DNA of 64,000 bases from UBA6136 sp044350805 (lineage in GTDB: Bacteria > Pseudomonadota > Gammaproteobacteria > Methylococcales > Methylococcaceae), in NCBI GenBank assembly GCA_044350805.1, contig JBILGU010000005.1:1-64000 (forward strand). The letters run 5' to 3'. Under the pieces are notes generated by a model. It made no database searches and was not told where the DNA came from. It was given only the letters and a program-made list of their open reading frames with translations. A program made the translations under genes and the position numbers. How positions within the stretch are numbered: the first letter of the stretch is position 1; every line of letters starts with the position of its first letter. Positions 1-10,435 of the stretch are shown here, in pieces.

Positions 1-1166
<1,166 letters not shown>

Positions 1167-1210
1167 CCGCAAAAACCCCTTAACTGTTGATTGCTAACAA
1201 CCCTAACTAC

Positions 1211-1286
<76 letters not shown>

Positions 1287-1300
1287 AAAACTCATTGTTT

Positions 1301-1374
<74 letters not shown>

Positions 1375-1393
1375 CACGGTAAAACCGCCCGAA

Positions 1394-1478
<85 letters not shown>

Positions 1479-1495
1479 AATCGGGTTAGCAGGCG

Positions 1496-1524
1496 ATTAT
1501 GTTCAAAAGAATGAAGGCCGTCAA
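1496..1524 (-). promoter_or_regulatory. Promoter of the tRNA-Tyr/Gly/Thr-tuf operon
   Basis: On the minus strand TTGACG (1524-1519) and CATAAT (1501-1496) are separated by 17 bases, followed by a GC-rich discriminator (CGCC) before the tRNA-Tyr 5' end at 1478. The GC-rich discriminator is typical of stringently controlled stable-RNA promoters. The -35 box overlaps the end of pth. Confidence 0.7.
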
Positions 1525-2114
1525 CCCCTTTCGTCCCTCTCCCGAACCCTGACATTTAACTCGTTCATCGCCCGAGAATAGTCGCCGGACAGAATCAGCG
1601 TCAGGGCGCGCATCGCTTCATCGACGGCCTGCCCAATGTCCTGAGCCTCCATTTTGGACGGTGCATCCAGCACATAATTGGCCACCTGAGACTTGTCTCC
1701 GGGATGCCCGATACCCAATCTAAGCCGATAAAACTCGGGGGATTTGAGGTGAAGCACCATGTCCCTGAGGCCATTATGGCCGCCATGGCCACCCCCCTTC
1801 TTTAACCGCACGACGCCTGGCGCCAAATCCAGCTCATCATGCGCCACAAGAATTTCATCCACCCCGATCTTGTAATACGCCGCCGCCGCCAGCACCGAGG
1901 AACCACTTCGGTTCATATAGGTGGAAGGCTTCAGCAAAACCAATGCGTCCGCACCGGCATCCTTTCGCGCCACCGCTCCCTGGAATCGGGATTCCTCACG
2001 GAAAACCACCCCCAAGGATCGGGCCACTTCGTCCAAAAACCAAAACCCGGCGTTATGCCGGGTTTTTTCGTATCGGGAGGTCGGGTTTCCCAACCCGACC
2101 AGGAGCCGGATCAA
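1521..2114 (-). CDS. pth: Peptidyl-tRNA hydrolase
   Basis: Pth recycles peptidyl-tRNAs released prematurely from ribosomes. The 197-residue product has the family N-terminus LLVGLGNP, the catalytic-histidine motif TRHNAGF (His20), and GGGHGGHNGLRD in the middle; the length matches the usual ~195 residues. It lies 38 bases downstream of rplY, the standard order rplY-pth, and is probably the last gene of the prs-rplY-pth transcript. The codons for the TRHNAGF region form a GC hairpin followed by T-rich sequence, which might attenuate transcription, although the sequence there is dictated by protein conservation. Confidence 0.97.
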   Translation of the reverse strand: MIRLLVGLGNPTSRYEKTRHNAGFWFLDEVARSLGVVFREESRFQGAVARKDAGADALVLLKPSTYMNRSGSSVLAAAAYYKIGVDEILVAHDELDLAPGVVRLKKGGGHGGHNGLRDMVLHLKSPEFYRLRLGIGHPGDKSQVANYVLDAPSKMEAQDIGQAVDEAMRALTLILSGDYSRAMNELNVRVRERDERG

Positions 2115-2152
2115 GCGCTACTCCGCTGATGCCGGGCAGCCAAAAAGCTGAA

Positions 2153-2752
2153 TCAAGCTTCCTCACCACCGCCAACGCGGGGCGCCTGGATCGCAGCGAC
2201 GAGCTGGTCATGACCCTCACCGTGCAGGAGCTCGACAATCTGAACGCCCGGCGGAACCTTGATGTCCGACAGGTGGACAGACTGGCCGATATCCAGCTTG
2301 GCCATGTCGATCGCGATGAACTCCGGTAGACGCGCCGGAAGACACGTCACTTCAACATCAACCATCGCATGGGTGATCACGCCGCCCTTCTTCGCGCCCA
2401 CCGAGGTTTCCTGATTCAGGAAATGCAGCGGAACGTGAACCTTGATCTTCTGGGATTCGGTGACCCGCTGAAAATCCATGTGGAGGATGATCGGGCGACT
2501 CGGATGACGCTGCATGTCCTTAAGGATAGCGGTCTCGTCCTTGCCATCAATACGGAGAGTCAGAATGTGGGAATAGGTTGCCTCATCCTCGAGCGCCTTA
2601 TTGACCTTGTTGTGGTCAAGGGTGATGCCCACAGGCTCACCGGTACCGCCGTAAAGCACAGCCGGGATCTTGCCCTCTACTCGCAGACGACGCGAATTTC
2701 CACGACCCAAATCCTTGCGGAGTTCCGCATCAAATACATAACTGCCTGCCAT
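2153..2752 (-). CDS. rplY: 50S ribosomal protein L25/Ctc
   Basis: This protein binds 5S rRNA on the large ribosomal subunit. The 199-residue product is the long Ctc form: an N-terminal L25 domain (KDLGRGNSRRLRVEGKIPAV, then HILTLRIDG and MDFQRV) followed by a C-terminal TL5-like beta domain ending near EEA. The long form is usual in many proteobacteria, whereas E. coli has only the short domain. It sits between prs and pth in the conserved order and is probably cotranscribed with prs. Confidence 0.96.
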   Translation of the reverse strand: MAGSYVFDAELRKDLGRGNSRRLRVEGKIPAVLYGGTGEPVGITLDHNKVNKALEDEATYSHILTLRIDGKDETAILKDMQRHPSRPIILHMDFQRVTESQKIKVHVPLHFLNQETSVGAKKGGVITHAMVDVEVTCLPARLPEFIAIDMAKLDIGQSVHLSDIKVPPGVQIVELLHGEGHDQLVAAIQAPRVGGGEEA

Positions 2753-2796
2753 CTTTTTTCTCCAAATACTCTGAGCAGTTGTGGGATACGCCGACC

Positions 2797-3750
2797 TTAG
2801 TCAACGTACATCGAACTGACCGATTCCCCAGCCGCCATCCGGCGAATGGTTTCAGCCAACATTTCGGCAACACTGAGCTGCCGGATTTTCTTACAGCGCT
2901 TGGCTTCCGGACGAAGCGGAATCGAGTTGGTCACAACCAACTCATCAAGCACCGATTCGTTAATGTTCTCAAGGGCTCGCCCTGAAAGAACCGCATGCGT
3001 ACAGTAGGCAACGACCTTCAGGGCACCGTGCTCCTTCAGTGCTTCCGCGGCCTTGCACAAGGTTCCGGCGGTATCCACCAGGTCGTCCACCATGATGCAG
3101 GTTCGACCCCTGACATCCCCGATGATGTTCATCACCTTGGCCTCATTGGCCTTCGGACGCCGCTTATCGATGATGGCCAAATCCGCCTCATCCAGCCGCT
3201 TCGCCAACGCTCTTGCTCTCACGACACCGCCGACATCGGGCGAGACCACCATGAGATTCGGATAATGCTGACGCCAGACATCACCGAGCAAAATCGGCGA
3301 GGCGTAGACATTGTCCACCGGCACATCAAAGAAGCCCTGGATCTGGTCCGCATGAAGATCCAGCGTCAGAACCCTGTCAGCGCCGGCCGCGGTAATCATC
3401 TTGGCGACCAGCTTCGCGGCAATCGGCACACGGGCCGAGCGAATCCTGCGATCCTGGCGCGAATACCCATAGTAAGGGATGACCGCCGTTATCAGGCCCG
3501 CCGATGATCGACGAAACGCGTCGATCATGACCAGCAACTCCATCAGGTTCTCATTCACTGGCGAGCAGGTCGGTTGAATGATGTAGACCTGCCGGCCGCG
3601 AACGTTCTCCTCGATTTCAAAGGAGATTTCCCCGTCCGAGAACCGCCCGATGGTCGACTGACCCAGTCGCATGTTCAAGGACCGAGCAATGCCCTTGCCC
3701 AAGGGCAGGTTCGCATTCCCCGAAAAGACCATAAATGTCGGATCAGACAT
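2797..3750 (-). CDS. prs: Ribose-phosphate pyrophosphokinase
   Basis: This enzyme makes PRPP from ribose 5-phosphate and ATP, feeding purine, pyrimidine, histidine, tryptophan and NAD synthesis. The 317-residue sequence is full length, with the flexible-loop region YGYSRQDRR, the metal/ribose-binding DLHADQIQGFF and the PRPP loop around IMVDDLVDTAGTL. The start at MSDPTFMVFSGNANLPL matches the family. It lies directly downstream of tRNA-Gln and ispE, the usual gammaproteobacterial order, and upstream of rplY. Confidence 0.98.
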   Translation of the reverse strand: MSDPTFMVFSGNANLPLGKGIARSLNMRLGQSTIGRFSDGEISFEIEENVRGRQVYIIQPTCSPVNENLMELLVMIDAFRRSSAGLITAVIPYYGYSRQDRRIRSARVPIAAKLVAKMITAAGADRVLTLDLHADQIQGFFDVPVDNVYASPILLGDVWRQHYPNLMVVSPDVGGVVRARALAKRLDEADLAIIDKRRPKANEAKVMNIIGDVRGRTCIMVDDLVDTAGTLCKAAEALKEHGALKVVAYCTHAVLSGRALENINESVLDELVVTNSIPLRPEAKRCKKIRQLSVAEMLAETIRRMAAGESVSSMYVD

Positions 3751-3786
3751 TCAGACAGCTTCCTTTGTCGCGGTTACCGGTGGATT

Positions 3787-3861
3787 TGGCTGGGGCGCCA
3801 GGATTCGAACCTGGGCATGGCGGGATCAAAACCCGCTGCCTTACCGCTTGGCTACGCCCCA
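3787..3861 (-). tRNA. tRNA-Gln (anticodon UUG)
   Basis: The minus-strand cloverleaf has acceptor TGGGGCG/CGCCCCA, anticodon stem GCGGG/CCCGC and loop TTTTGAT, giving anticodon TTG, plus an encoded CCA. It lies between ispE and prs, a location where many gammaproteobacteria carry a tRNA-Gln, and is probably processed out of the operon transcript. Confidence 0.95.
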
Positions 3862-3880
3862 AAAAACTTCAATACCAGAC

Positions 3881-4729
3881 TCATCGACACGCATCGAGCA
3901 AGGGCGATCGGTTGAGCCCCTTGGCTACAAAAGATCGCCAAGCAGGCCCCAGGACCCGCTTCGCATCAAGCGCCTCCGCTTCGGTCGGATAGGCGGCAAA
4001 AACACACGCCCCTGTGCCGGTCAGGCGGGCTTCGCCGACCACGGACAGTGCGGTGATGGCGGCGGCCACCTCAGGGTAGTGCTGCAGCACCACCGGGAGG
4101 CAATGATTTTCCCGCCGACCCTCAAAAAAGCTTGCCATTTTGATTGGCGGGTTGTTTCTTGTCAAATCAGGGTCAGTGAAGACTCGTCCCGTGGCCACAT
4201 GACACTCCGGCACCACGACGAGATACCAAGGCTCCTCCAGGTCGAGCGGCGTCAGATCCTCGCCCACCCCTTCGCCCCAAGCAGCAAAGCCTTCGATAAA
4301 GACAGGGACATCAGCCCCAAGCTTAAGGCCCATCGCTTTAAGCTCAGCCTTTGACAAGCCCGCACCCCAGAGATGATTCAGTGCGACCAACGTCGTCGCG
4401 GCATCCGAGCTTCCACCGCCCAGACCACCCCCCATGGGCAGATTTTTTTCAACCGAGATGGTGACGCCTTTAGAAATTCCGGCCGCAGCCTGCAAGGCTC
4501 GGGCCGCACGCACGGTGAGATCCGTCTCCTCGGGAACGCCTGGCAATGGATGGGCCAGGCCGATGACTCCATCCTCGCGAAGGGTGAATTCGATCCAGTC
4601 GCATTGATCAATGAACTGGAAAACGGTCTGCAACAAGTGGTAGCCGTCTTCGCGCCGACCGACAATTCGAAGCAGCAGGTTAAGCTTGGCCGGCGCCGGA
4701 AAGCGGGCAGAGATGGAAGCTGTCGTCAT
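3881..4729 (-). CDS. ispE: 4-diphosphocytidyl-2-C-methyl-D-erythritol kinase
   Basis: IspE phosphorylates CDP-methylerythritol in the non-mevalonate isoprenoid pathway. The GHMP-kinase fold is evident from PAPAKLNLLLRIVGRREDGYH near the N-terminus and the ATP-binding glycine loop PMGGGLGGGSSDAA around residue 100. I chose the ATG at 4729 (282 residues) rather than an earlier in-frame ATG at 4762, because 4729 forms an ATGA overlap with the lolB stop and gives the usual family N-terminus. It belongs to the TPR-lolB-ispE operon. Confidence 0.97.
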   Translation of the reverse strand: MTTASISARFPAPAKLNLLLRIVGRREDGYHLLQTVFQFIDQCDWIEFTLREDGVIGLAHPLPGVPEETDLTVRAARALQAAAGISKGVTISVEKNLPMGGGLGGGSSDAATTLVALNHLWGAGLSKAELKAMGLKLGADVPVFIEGFAAWGEGVGEDLTPLDLEEPWYLVVVPECHVATGRVFTDPDLTRNNPPIKMASFFEGRRENHCLPVVLQHYPEVAAAITALSVVGEARLTGTGACVFAAYPTEAEALDAKRVLGPAWRSFVAKGLNRSPLLDACR

Positions 4730-5316
4730 GATTTGCCTGTGGTGAGTGAACTTGGATTCCATTGATCCATGATGATCTTCAGGCGCACGCCGCCGCCTTC
4801 CACCAAAAGACGACCCGGCAGAGAGTAACCGCCAACCGTCATCAGATTTGAAGGAACAATACGCCAGCCTTGCTGCATGAACGCGCCCACAGGGCCCGAG
4901 GCCAGGGGCTGCGATGGCTCTTCGGCATTCGGGATACCCAATATCCAGCAGCGAAGACTTTTGAGGGGAACCGCAAACCCCAGCCGGGCCTTCAAGGCCG
5001 CCTCAGGATCACGCGCCAGATTTTCGATTCCGTCACCCTCATTGATGTAAATCAGATCTTTCTGAAGGATGATTGAGATCAAGCCTTGGCTCAGAGGCCC
5101 TGACAGACGGAGCCGGTCCTGCTTGAGATCATGGCTCCAAGTGAGATCTGCTTGCCAGGAGTCCTTCGCGGCATGGACACCAATGCGTCCCTCCATATCC
5201 CAAACGGTCAGCCGATCCGGCGATCTGGCCGAAGACGGCCCGTCAGACTCACCCTGTAAGGTCGCACACCCTGAGAGTCCAAGCAGCAGGAGCATCACCC
5301 CAAAAAATCGATTCAT
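4726..5316 (-). CDS. lolB: Outer-membrane lipoprotein receptor LolB
   Basis: LolB accepts lipoproteins from periplasmic LolA and inserts them in the outer membrane. The 196-residue product starts with a lipoprotein signal (MNRFFGVMLLLLGLSGC), so Cys17 should be lipidated. The motifs TVWDMEGRIGV and the later ADLTW and QGWRI segments match the LolB beta-barrel family, and the length is typical. It overlaps the upstream TPR gene and the downstream ispE by four bases each, so the three genes are translationally coupled. Confidence 0.9.
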   Translation of the reverse strand: MNRFFGVMLLLLGLSGCATLQGESDGPSSARSPDRLTVWDMEGRIGVHAAKDSWQADLTWSHDLKQDRLRLSGPLSQGLISIILQKDLIYINEGDGIENLARDPEAALKARLGFAVPLKSLRCWILGIPNAEEPSQPLASGPVGAFMQQGWRIVPSNLMTVGGYSLPGRLLVEGGGVRLKIIMDQWNPSSLTTGKS

Positions 5317-7049
5317 TCAGACGCACCCTTGAACACCTCGGGGTAGGTTTGATGAATGCGCTGCATGTCCTGCTGCTGTGAATCTCGCTTCCAGGCATCG
5401 AGCCAAATCTGACGCGCCTCCGCTTTCCGACCCACAGTCCAGAGCACTTCGCCAAGATGTGCGGCAATCTCGGGATCCGCAAAAAGCCCGTAAGCCTTCT
5501 TAAGAGGGGTCAGAGCGTCCTGACCCTTGCCCTTGCGAAAAAGAACCCAGCCGTAGCTATCCAGAATCGCAGGATCTCCAGGCCGCTTGGCAAGCGCCCG
5601 CCGAATGTAGCCCTCCGCCTCATCAAGGCGAGCAGGATAATGAACGGTCAGGGAAAAACCCAAGGCATTGAGCGCCGCCGCATCGTCCGGATTTTTTTCC
5701 AAAAGCGCCTTAAGATCCGCCTCCATGACATCCAAGCGACCCAACTGTTCGCCCAGAAGTCCGCGCGTATAAAGCAGTTCCGGCTGACCGGGCATCTGCC
5801 GGATCGCATCCGACAGGAGATCAAATGCGGCTTCCGACTGGCGCAGCTTGATCAACATTTCAGCCTCGATGAGGAAAAGCCTGAGGCGCTCTTTGGGGAA
5901 TTCCGCCCTTGCCGCCGCCAATCTCTCTCGGGCCTCGCCGTTCCGGCCAAGAACGATCAGCGCTGAAATCGCATTGAAGCGCGCATCGAAGAGCATGGGG
6001 CCCTCCTTGATCCGATCAAACTCCTTCAGTGCGGCCTCGGTATGACCCTCGCGGGCATCAATCAGAGCCAGCGAAAATGCGACTTGCGGACGCAGACGCT
6101 GATCCGTGGACAAAAGATCAAACTCCTTGCGCGCTTTCGTGAGCTCGCCTAACTCCAACCAGACCGACGCCAGTGCGAAACGGGCATCATCATTGCTGGG
6201 ATCCTGGGAAACCACCTTGGCCAATTCCCGTTCGGCTGCGGGAAAGTCGCCCACCTTGGCTAAGAACTGCCCATAGATCAGAGCCAGACGGGGATTCTTT
6301 GGATCAATCCGGTGGGCCTTTTCAAGTGCCGCCCGTCCAGCCTTAAGATCGCCAGACTGCAACAGCAACTGTGCCTGCAACATCAGAGCCCGACTCCAAT
6401 TGGGTCGCATTGCGAGAGCTCTGGAGATCTCCTCTTGGGCGACCATCGAAGCCCCCTCCTCGACGGCCAAGTAGGCGGAAGCCAAGTGAAGCTCGGCGAC
6501 TTTTGGCAACTGGTCGACCAACTCACGCATGATTTCGAGGCCGCGCTCACGCTCCTTTTCAGCATCGATCCAGCGCACCAGCTCAATGAGCGTATTCTCA
6601 AAATCAGGATCTTTAAGCGCGATCAGATGGCGGATTTCATCGGCCGCTTCACCGATCTCATCATTCTTAACTCTGAGGATAAGGGTCAGCCGATGGGCAG
6701 AAATGCTCTTGGGGTCGAGCTCTGACCAGACCTCGGCCGCTTCGGTCGCCTTGTCAGCGCTCTTGACGAACACTGCCACCTGGGTCGCTCGTGCGGCGAC
6801 TTTGGGGTCATGGGTCAAGTGAAGGACGCGCATGTAGTAATCCAGCGCGAGCTCAAACTGCCCCCGCTGGCCCGCGACCTCTGCCGCCAGCATCAAAAAG
6901 ACGGGATCATTTTCATCCGCAGGATCGGGCGCGCCCTGGGCCGTCGGCTCAGGCGCTGCAGTCTCCTCCGTCCCGGGCGCCCTGACACCGGCACAGCCAG
7001 TTGCCCAGAGGATTCCAGCCACCAACAGGGTCACAAAGGTTTTCAGCAC
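5313..7049 (-). CDS. Tetratricopeptide-repeat lipoprotein
   Basis: A 578-residue protein with a lipoprotein signal (GILWATGC, lipidated Cys about residue 19), an Ala/Pro/Glu-rich spacer, and then a continuous array of TPR-like helical pairs to the C-terminus (for example MRPNWSRALMLQAQLLLQSG and DDAAALNALGFSLTVHYPAR). Proteins of this type lie upstream of lolB in many gammaproteobacteria. The architecture suggests a periplasm-facing scaffold for protein assemblies on the outer membrane. No enzymatic motif is visible and the exact role is unknown; the operon context points to envelope lipoprotein biogenesis. Confidence 0.88.
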   Translation of the reverse strand: MLKTFVTLLVAGILWATGCAGVRAPGTEETAAPEPTAQGAPDPADENDPVFLMLAAEVAGQRGQFELALDYYMRVLHLTHDPKVAARATQVAVFVKSADKATEAAEVWSELDPKSISAHRLTLILRVKNDEIGEAADEIRHLIALKDPDFENTLIELVRWIDAEKERERGLEIMRELVDQLPKVAELHLASAYLAVEEGASMVAQEEISRALAMRPNWSRALMLQAQLLLQSGDLKAGRAALEKAHRIDPKNPRLALIYGQFLAKVGDFPAAERELAKVVSQDPSNDDARFALASVWLELGELTKARKEFDLLSTDQRLRPQVAFSLALIDAREGHTEAALKEFDRIKEGPMLFDARFNAISALIVLGRNGEARERLAAARAEFPKERLRLFLIEAEMLIKLRQSEAAFDLLSDAIRQMPGQPELLYTRGLLGEQLGRLDVMEADLKALLEKNPDDAAALNALGFSLTVHYPARLDEAEGYIRRALAKRPGDPAILDSYGWVLFRKGKGQDALTPLKKAYGLFADPEIAAHLGEVLWTVGRKAEARQIWLDAWKRDSQQQDMQRIHQTYPEVFKGASE

Positions 7050-7215
7050 GGGCTAAGGGCCTCAAGAAGTTAAGATGGGGACGCGTCCACCCCGGTCGGA
7101 CAGGGCATTTACGAGGAAGAATCGGGAGGGTTCGAGCAACAATTGCCCGGGCCCATACCCAGAAGGCTCGCTATTCCCTAGAATTATATTCCGAAAGCAT
7201 CATGCAGTGAGCCGA

Positions 7216-8475
7216 ATGGCCATCATCACCCTGGGACTTAACCATAACACCGCCCCCGTTTCGGTTCGCGAACGCATTGCGTTTCCTGCCGAGGGGCTGA
7301 TCCATGCACTGAAGAACCTTGCAGGAGTCCCGGTGGTCGAGGAGGCCGCAATACTCTCGACCTGCAATCGGACCGAGCTTTACTGTGGACTGAGCACACA
7401 GGATCCCGAGCCTCTCCTTGACTGGCTTGAGCGGGAACAGCGGCTCCAGCGGGCAGACTTTCAACCCTTCCTCTACACACACCAAGACAGCTCGACCATT
7501 CGGCACATGTTTCGTGTCGCCTCCGGCTTGGATTCGATGGTTCTGGGGGAACCACAGATCCTCGGTCAGATGAAGTCGGCCTATCAGGTCGCGACGGAAG
7601 CTGGCACCTTGGGGAAAACCCTCGGCAAACTCTTTCAACACACCTTCAGCGCAGCCAAGAAAGTCAGAACAGATACCGCTATTGGCAGCAGCCCTGTTTC
7701 GGTCGCCTTTGCCGCAATTCGGCTTGCCCAGCGCATTTTTGAGGACCTCAGCGAACAGACCGCTGTCCTCATCGGCGCAGGAGAAACCATCGAGCTGACC
7801 GCGCGACACCTGCGAGAAAACCGGATCGGCGAACTCATCATTGCTAACCGAACCTATGATCGGGCGCACCTTTTAGCCCAGCAGTTCAACGGCTTTGCCA
7901 TTTCACTGCATGAACTCCCACAACATTTGGCCAAGGCCGACATCGTCGTCTCATCCACGGCAAGCCCCCTCCCGATCCTTGGCAAGGGCAGCGTCGAAAG
8001 CGCAATCAAGGCCCGCCGCCACAAACCCATGTTCATGGTGGATCTTGCGGTCCCCCGCGACATTGAGCCTGAGGTCGAGCAGATTCGGGACGTCTACCTT
8101 TACACCGTCGACGATCTGCGTCACACCATCGAGGAAAGCCTTCGCTCCCGCCAGGAGGCCGCAAAGCAGGCTGAAGAAATCATCGACGTCGAGGTCGCGC
8201 ATTTTCTGAATTGGATGAGAGCTCAAGGCGCAACCGATACGATTCGGGAACTCCGGGCTCAAGCCGACAGCATTCGGGAAGATGCCCTTGAACGCGCGTT
8301 GAGGGGCCTTCGTGCCGGACAATCCCCTGAAGAAAGCCTCGCCTATCTTTCTCTCCTCCTGACCAACAAATTTACCCACCTCCCCAGCACCCAGCTCCGA
8401 CAAGCCGGGACCCACGAGCGAGAAGACCTGATCGCTGCTGCGCGAGAACTTTTCCAACTCAAGGATAACCACTGA
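7216..8475 (+). CDS. hemA: Glutamyl-tRNA reductase
   Basis: HemA reduces glutamyl-tRNA to glutamate-1-semialdehyde, the first committed step of C5 haem synthesis. The 419-residue product starts at MAIITLGLNHNTAPVSVRER, which matches the family, so I rejected the upstream in-frame ATG at 7075. The nucleophilic cysteine lies in LSTCNRTELY (Cys50), followed by the NADPH domain (AVLIGAGETIELTARHL) and the C-terminal dimerisation helices. It is transcribed divergently from the TPR-lolB operon and is followed within 4 bases by prfA. Confidence 0.98.
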   Translation: MAIITLGLNHNTAPVSVRERIAFPAEGLIHALKNLAGVPVVEEAAILSTCNRTELYCGLSTQDPEPLLDWLEREQRLQRADFQPFLYTHQDSSTIRHMFRVASGLDSMVLGEPQILGQMKSAYQVATEAGTLGKTLGKLFQHTFSAAKKVRTDTAIGSSPVSVAFAAIRLAQRIFEDLSEQTAVLIGAGETIELTARHLRENRIGELIIANRTYDRAHLLAQQFNGFAISLHELPQHLAKADIVVSSTASPLPILGKGSVESAIKARRHKPMFMVDLAVPRDIEPEVEQIRDVYLYTVDDLRHTIEESLRSRQEAAKQAEEIIDVEVAHFLNWMRAQGATDTIRELRAQADSIREDALERALRGLRAGQSPEESLAYLSLLLTNKFTHLPSTQLRQAGTHEREDLIAAARELFQLKDNH

Positions 8476-8479
8476 ATCC

Positions 8480-9562
8480 GTGAAAGACTCCATCCGGCAG
8501 AAACTCGAACAACTCTCCCAGAGGTTCGAGGAAATTACCGCGCTTTTAGCCGAACCTGAAACGCAGAATGATCAAGATCGCTTCCGCTCCCTGAGCAAGG
8601 AATATGCGCAGCTCAATCCCCTGGTCTCGACCTTTAGGGACTATCACGCCGCCATTGAAGCCAAAACATTCGCCGAAAGCCTGAGTGGCGACGCCGACCC
8701 CGAGGTTCGCGCCATGGCCGCAGACGAAATCAAAACTGCATCAGAGAGCCTTGAGGCGCTGGAGCAAAAACTCCAGGTTCTTCTCTTGCCTCGGGACCCT
8801 AACGACGAGCGCAACGTCTTTCTCGAAATTCGGGCAGGGACCGGCGGAGCCGAGGCCGCGCTTTTCTCCGGCGACCTTTACAAGATGTACCTCCGTTACG
8901 CCGAGCAAAAGGGCTGGAAAACCGAGCCAATCTCCGAAAGTGAGGGGGAACAAGGCGGCTTCAAGGAAGTGATCGTTCGCATCAGCGGCCAGGATGTCTA
9001 TTCGCAGCTTAAGTTCGAGGCCGGCACCCACCGGGTTCAACGGGTACCCGAGACCGAAGCTCAAGGCCGCATTCACACCTCCGCCTGCACGGTTGCGATT
9101 CTTGCCGAAGTCGAGGAAGTTGAGATCGACATCAACCCTGCGGACCTGCGCGTTGACACCTATCGAGCCTCCGGTGCCGGAGGGCAGCACGTCAACAAGA
9201 CCGAATCGGCCATTCGCATCACCCATATTCCGACCGGGGTGGTCGTCGAGTGTCAGGATGAGCGCTCACAACACAAAAATCGTGCCCGCGCGATGTCGCT
9301 TCTTCAATCGCGGATCCTCTCGCAAAAACAGGAAGCGCAGTCGGCCGAAATCGCCGCCTCACGAAAACTTCAGGTCGGGAGCGGCGATCGCTCTGAGCGC
9401 ATTCGGACCTATAACTTTCCTCAGGGGCGCCTGACGGATCACCGAATCAACTTGACCCTCTACCGCCTCGAATCCATCATGGAAGGCGAACTGGATCCTG
9501 TCATCGAACCTTTGCTGAGCGAACATCAGGCTGAACTTCTCGCCCAACTCGGCGAGGAATGA
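8480..9562 (+). CDS. prfA: Peptide chain release factor 1
   Basis: RF1 terminates translation at UAA and UAG codons. The 360-residue product uses a GTG start 4 bases after the hemA stop. The catalytic GGQ is at residues 234-236 within RASGAGGQHVNKTESAIRIT, and the domain order (helical domain 1, tripeptide anticodon domain, GGQ domain) is complete. PrmC, which methylates the GGQ glutamine, is encoded next with an ATGA overlap, so enzyme and substrate are translationally coupled. UAG stops are common in this window, so RF1 is functionally important here. Confidence 0.98.
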   Translation: MKDSIRQKLEQLSQRFEEITALLAEPETQNDQDRFRSLSKEYAQLNPLVSTFRDYHAAIEAKTFAESLSGDADPEVRAMAADEIKTASESLEALEQKLQVLLLPRDPNDERNVFLEIRAGTGGAEAALFSGDLYKMYLRYAEQKGWKTEPISESEGEQGGFKEVIVRISGQDVYSQLKFEAGTHRVQRVPETEAQGRIHTSACTVAILAEVEEVEIDINPADLRVDTYRASGAGGQHVNKTESAIRITHIPTGVVVECQDERSQHKNRARAMSLLQSRILSQKQEAQSAEIAASRKLQVGSGDRSERIRTYNFPQGRLTDHRINLTLYRLESIMEGELDPVIEPLLSEHQAELLAQLGEE

Positions 9563-10413
9563 TGGCGATGACGGCCGCCATCGCAACTCTCATTGCCGAG
9601 GGGGTCCGACGCCTTAAAGGCCAAAGTGAGCAACCCTCGCTGGAAGCCGAAATCCTGCTCAGCCATGTGACCGGAAAAAGCCGATCCCACTTTCGTGCAT
9701 TTGCCGAAACTGCGCTGACGGAATCGCAAACCCACCGATTCCTTTCGCTGATCGAACAGCGCCGTTCCGGGCACCCCATCGCCTATCTCACCGGCTTTCG
9801 CGAGTTTTGGTCGCTGGATTTTGAGGTCACACCGGATGTATTGATCCCCCGGCCCGAAACCGAACATTTGGTCGAGATCGCACTCGAGTGGATTCGCCCC
9901 CTTTGGGCGCCCGATCTTCTCGATCTTGGCACAGGAAGTGGCGCCATTCCGATCAGCATCGCCAAAGAGCGCTCTGATGCCCATCTCACCGCCGTTGACT
10001 TTTGCCCCAGAGCACTGGCCCTTGCCCAGAAAAATGCAGACCGCCTTGGGACTCCGCAGATTCGTTTTCTGCTCGGCGACTGGCTTAAGGCCCTCCCGAA
10101 TGCGGCGCGGTTTGACCTGATCGTCAGTAACCCCCCCTACATTCCGGATCAAGACGCACACCTTAGGTCTGGCGATCTCCGTTACGAACCCCAATCTGCG
10201 CTCGCTTCAGGCCCCGATGGACTCGATGCCATTCGAACCATCGCTCGCGATGCGCGCGCCTTCATCAAGCCCGGGGGCGGAATTGCGCTGGAGCACGGAT
10301 TCGACCAGGCACCCGCCATACAGGGGATCCTCGAAGGACTGGGCTACGGGACCATCGAAACCCGCGAGGACCTCCAAAGACATCCGCGGGTCACCATGGC
10401 AAGATACGGCTAA
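9559..10413 (+). CDS. prmC: Release-factor glutamine methyltransferase
   Basis: PrmC transfers a methyl group from S-adenosylmethionine to the GGQ glutamine of RF1 and RF2. The 284-residue sequence has an N-terminal helical substrate domain, the SAM-binding motif LDLGTGSGAIPISIA, and the diagnostic NPPY motif at residues 191-194. The start overlaps the prfA stop (ATGA); a second ATG two codons in is an alternative. It is the third gene of the hemA-prfA-prmC operon. Confidence 0.97.
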   Translation: MMAMTAAIATLIAEGVRRLKGQSEQPSLEAEILLSHVTGKSRSHFRAFAETALTESQTHRFLSLIEQRRSGHPIAYLTGFREFWSLDFEVTPDVLIPRPETEHLVEIALEWIRPLWAPDLLDLGTGSGAIPISIAKERSDAHLTAVDFCPRALALAQKNADRLGTPQIRFLLGDWLKALPNAARFDLIVSNPPYIPDQDAHLRSGDLRYEPQSALASGPDGLDAIRTIARDARAFIKPGGGIALEHGFDQAPAIQGILEGLGYGTIETREDLQRHPRVTMARYG

Positions 10414-10435
10414 CGTCGCACCGAAAGGAATGCCC

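Noticed and set aside
2041..2072. GC hairpin followed by TTTTTT inside pth
   Set aside because: The hairpin is formed by the conserved TRHNAGF codons of pth, and its T run is on the non-transcribed direction. I therefore did not list it as a terminator.
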